A DNA stretch of 24,704 nt, taken from NCBI GenBank assembly GCA_018814965.1, contig JAHIYS010000124.1, forward strand, positions 1 through 24,704. Reading direction: 5' to 3'. Numbering within the stretch: the first letter of the stretch is position 1; the number at the start of each line of letters is the position of its first letter. Origin of the DNA: Gammaproteobacteria bacterium. Its GTDB lineage: Bacteria > Pseudomonadota > Gammaproteobacteria > UBA9339. Below the pieces are notes generated by a model. It worked only from the letters and a program-made list of their open reading frames with translations, was not told the origin of the DNA and did no database searches. Positions 21,855 through 24,704 of this stretch are shown here, piece after piece. A program made the translations under genes and the position numbers.

Positions 21855-24563
21855 TTAATGCGCTTCATCCCAATTATCCCCAACACCGATACCAACAACT
21901 ATTGGCACTTTAAGTTCCACTACCGTCTCCATCAGATTTTTAACCGCTTCCAAGACATAATCCACATATTTATCCTCAACCTCAAAAACCAATTCGTCAT
22001 GTACCTGCATGATCATATCAATTTTAAAATCACATTTTTGTACAAAATGGTCTATTTTTATCATAGCCATTTTTATAATATCGGCTGCACTTCCCTGAAT
22101 CGGAGCATTGATTGCAACCCGCTGGGCCCCCTGACGTCTTGCGAAATTTTTTGCTTTGATCTCTGGGATATACAATCTACGCCCAAAAATCGACTCAACA
22201 AAACCATTATCATGCGCAAATTTTTTCATTTGCTCCATATACTCTTTCATTCCTGGATAACGATCAAAATAAAGCTCAATATATTTTTGGGCATCATAAC
22301 GGGACATACCGATACGCTTTGCTAAACCAAAAGCCGACATCCCATAAATCAAACCAAAATTAATGGTCTTAGCATCACGACGTTGCGTATCTGTAACTTT
22401 TTCTGGATCAACTCCAAAAATCTCCGCAGCAACCATTCGATGCACATCATCCCCTTGCCAAAAAGCCTTAAATAGATTTTTATCTTGAGAAAGATGGGCC
22501 ATGATCCGTAATTCAATCTGAGAATAATCTGCAGAAATTATCTTACAACCAGGAGGAGCAATAAAAGCTTGACGCACCCTGCGCCCCTCTTCGGTACGAA
22601 TTGGAATATTTTGTAAATTTGGATTCGTAGAAGATAGCCTACCAGTAGTTGTAACTGCTTGGTTATAAGAAGTATGTACACGCCCAGTTTTATGGTTAAT
22701 CTGCTTTGGCAGCGCATCAGTATAGGTAGACTTTAGTTTGTTCAGACCACGATATTCCAAAATTATCTTTGGTAAAGAATATTCAAGCGCTAATTCCTGC
22801 AAAACAGGTTCAGCAGTTGAAGGCTGGCCAGTAGGAGTTTTCTGCAAAATAGGTAGCTTTAATTTATCATATAAAATTTCTTGCAACTGCAGCGGAGAAT
22901 TAATATTAAATTCCGCCTCAGCATCTTTATAAATCTGAGACTCTAAATCTTGTAATTTTGTTTTAAGCTCGAAGCTGTAGTTATTTAAAAATTTTTCATC
23001 AACACATACACCATGACGCTCCATTTTTGACAAAACCTCAACCAATGGCATCTCTATCTCTTTAAAAACTTTTTCTTCTGATTTGTTTTTCTCAATCTGG
23101 GGCCAAAGCACTGTATGCAATTGCAAAACCAAATCGGAATCAAGGGCTGCATAGGGGGCGGCTAACTCAAGATTTAGCTGCTCAAATGGAATTTGTTTTG
23201 CCCCCTTACCAACAAGATCTTCATAAGTCGTTATGGTTTTACCAAGATATCTTAGAACCAAGGATCTTTTGTCATGCTGATTGCTTGAACTATTTAAAAT
23301 ATATGATTCAAGCATAGTATCATAACCAAGCCCACAAACCTCGATCCCATAATTTGCCAAAATGCCAATATCATATTTAAGATTCTGCCCCAATTTAATT
23401 TTTTTAGGGTCAGTAAAAATTGGCCGCAATTTTTGCAATACCTGATCACGATTAAGCTGAGATGGGGCTCCATCATAAGCATGAGCAAACGGGATATAAA
23501 TAGCCTCACCAATCTCGAGCGCAAAAGAGATCCCAACAATTTCCGCCTGCATAACATCTAAACCTGTAGTTTCGGTATCAAAAGCAAAACTTGTCGCTTG
23601 CTGGATTTTTTTCAGCCATGGCTCCAGATCCTCTTCGGTTAAAATTAGATGGCATTTACTTTCACTTATAGCTGGCTTAGAGCTTTCTTGAGAAGTATTT
23701 TTATCACTCCCTAAATCAGCCAACCAACTTTTGAATTCTAAATGAGTAAATAATTCGATTAGTTTTTGGGTATCCGGGGCTTTAGAAATCAACTCATCAG
23801 AGCTCTGCTCTAACTTCAGCTCATCTTTGATAGTAACAAGTTCTTTTACCAAAGGTAGCCGTCCCAAACTGCCTCGTAAATTCTCTCCAACCTTCCCCTT
23901 GATCTCATCTTGATGTGCAATAATGTTTTCTAGGGTGCCATATTCATCTAGCCACTTTACGGCGGTCTTTGGACCCACGCCATTAACACCCAAGATGTTA
24001 TCCGATGAATCACCAACCAATGTTAAATAATCAGTAATCTGCTCTGGACTAACACCAAATTTACTTTTAACCCCTTTGGCATCCATAGTAGTATTAGTCA
24101 TAGTATTCACTAGACTGACATGAGGCCCAACCAACTGCGCCATATCCTTATCCCCTGTCGAAATCAAGGTGGAAATCCCTTTCTTAGCAGCCTCTTGGGC
24201 TAAAGTTCCTATAACATCATCAGCCTCTACCCCATCAACAATTAAAAGTGGCAGTCCCATGGCGGTTATGACCTCATGGAGCGGCTTAATTTGGATCTTT
24301 AAATCATCCTCCATTGGGGGTCTAGTGGCTTTATACTCAGGATACATATCGTGACGAAAGTTTTTGCCCTTAGCATCAAATACCACTGCGACATAATCAG
24401 GCTTATACTCGCCCAAAATCTTCTTGATCATATTGATCACCCCATAAACAGCCCCCGTCGGCTCACCTTTTGAGGTAATCAATGGTGGCAAAGCATGAAA
24501 GGCACGGTAGAGATAAGAGGAGCCATCTATTAAAACTAAAAGTTTATTTTCGTTCAATGTCAT
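21855..24563 (-). CDS. polA: DNA polymerase I
   Basis: The 902-residue protein is full length with all three domains. The 5'-3' exonuclease runs from IDGSSYLYRAFHALPPL to VEADDVIGTLA and STGDKDMAQL. The 3'-5' proofreading domain is apparently active: FDTETTGLD (Asp329, Glu331), LKYDIGIL and the later AALDSDLVLQL. The polymerase has motif A ADYSQIELR (Asp679), motif B RRDAKTINFGLIYG and motif C VHDELVFEV (Asp856), with spacing equal to that of E. coli Pol I. It fills repair gaps and removes Okazaki primers. The ATG has no strong ribosome binding site. It is transcribed alone. Confidence 0.97.
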   Translation of the reverse strand: MTLNENKLLVLIDGSSYLYRAFHALPPLITSKGEPTGAVYGVINMIKKILGEYKPDYVAVVFDAKGKNFRHDMYPEYKATRPPMEDDLKIQIKPLHEVITAMGLPLLIVDGVEADDVIGTLAQEAAKKGISTLISTGDKDMAQLVGPHVSLVNTMTNTTMDAKGVKSKFGVSPEQITDYLTLVGDSSDNILGVNGVGPKTAVKWLDEYGTLENIIAHQDEIKGKVGENLRGSLGRLPLVKELVTIKDELKLEQSSDELISKAPDTQKLIELFTHLEFKSWLADLGSDKNTSQESSKPAISESKCHLILTEEDLEPWLKKIQQATSFAFDTETTGLDVMQAEIVGISFALEIGEAIYIPFAHAYDGAPSQLNRDQVLQKLRPIFTDPKKIKLGQNLKYDIGILANYGIEVCGLGYDTMLESYILNSSSNQHDKRSLVLRYLGKTITTYEDLVGKGAKQIPFEQLNLELAAPYAALDSDLVLQLHTVLWPQIEKNKSEEKVFKEIEMPLVEVLSKMERHGVCVDEKFLNNYSFELKTKLQDLESQIYKDAEAEFNINSPLQLQEILYDKLKLPILQKTPTGQPSTAEPVLQELALEYSLPKIILEYRGLNKLKSTYTDALPKQINHKTGRVHTSYNQAVTTTGRLSSTNPNLQNIPIRTEEGRRVRQAFIAPPGCKIISADYSQIELRIMAHLSQDKNLFKAFWQGDDVHRMVAAEIFGVDPEKVTDTQRRDAKTINFGLIYGMSAFGLAKRIGMSRYDAQKYIELYFDRYPGMKEYMEQMKKFAHDNGFVESIFGRRLYIPEIKAKNFARRQGAQRVAINAPIQGSAADIIKMAMIKIDHFVQKCDFKIDMIMQVHDELVFEVEDKYVDYVLEAVKNLMETVVELKVPIVVGIGVGDNWDEAH

Positions 24564-24704
24564 AATTATTCAATTTTTAGGATTATTGGTATATTTCTTT
24601 AAAAAGAAACCATAAGCAATTTTTTATTTTGTTCTATTTCATTTTATTTCATTTCAAATCATCGCTGAAATTTAGTATCATCTAATCTAGAATATAAAAT
24701 TAAC
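24564..24704. other. Upstream region of polA to the window edge
   Basis: Very AT-rich sequence with a 16-base palindrome TTTCTTTAAAAAGAAA (24594-24609) and TTTCATTTTATTTCATTTCA repeats. A promoter for polA must lie here or beyond, but I cannot place it with confidence. No gene is visible. Confidence 0.4.

Noticed and set aside
1..24704. tRNA or rRNA genes
   Set aside because: I found no cloverleaf or rRNA-like sequence on reading the gaps; a covariance-model search could still reveal one.

Overview
The window reads as AT-rich chromosome of a gammaproteobacterium in the order Legionellales (Legionella/Coxiella/Rickettsiella-like). The decisive sign is icmW and icmX, two Dot/Icm (type IVB secretion) genes, at 774-3045. 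Supporting signs are a gammaproteobacterial rpsP-rimM-trmD-rplS operon, hldE (so a lipopolysaccharide with heptose), a long-form L25 (rplY) next to pth, comM, and an aromatic amino acid permease of the kind Legionellales often carry. The organism is therefore probably intracellular, infecting a protist or animal host.

Layout: (i) 1-148, the 5' end of mnmG on the minus strand, then about 620 bases with no convincing gene. (ii) 774-3045, icmW, an unrecognised exported Thr/Asn-rich protein, and icmX, with icmV and dotA absent from this side. (iii) 3362-7408, a minus-strand run rpsP, rimM, trmD, rplS, an Ogt-type alkyltransferase and hldE. (iv) 7689-9116, a periplasmic D-Ala-D-Ala carboxypeptidase (DacB type). 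(v) 9120-10890, an accessory stretch with tandem repeats, an inverted-repeat-bounded fragment holding a broken GIY-YIG endonuclease gene, a candidate papain-like cysteine protease or effector, and a divergent small ORF. (vi) 10895-12181, pth and rplY. (vii) 12573-14076, four small minus-strand genes whose first 20 residues align without gaps and, in three of them, form a double-glycine-type export leader followed by one membrane segment. (viii) 14389-15885, comM. (ix) 16010-17165, a RAYT-type (Y1 HUH) transposase gene with a DnaA domain IV-like tail, flanked by perfect 25-bp inverted repeats. (x) 17187-19133, a fusion of a cyclic-nucleotide-binding domain with an animal-type alpha-amylase. (xi) 19611-20300, a PAS-LuxR regulator with a perfect palindrome just before its start. 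(xii) 20368-21603, an aromatic amino acid permease. (xiii) 21855-24563, polA.

Most genes are housekeeping. The best candidates for something undescribed are the leader-peptide family at 12573-14076 (precursors of exported, membrane-inserting peptides with no transporter nearby), the cNMP-amylase fusion at 17187-19133 (no signal peptide, all GH13 catalytic residues present, Arg/Asn/Lys chloride-site pattern), and the protease-like protein at 9628-10425, which could be a substrate of the Dot/Icm machine whose parts lie in the same window. All functional statements come from reading motifs by eye; no database search was run.
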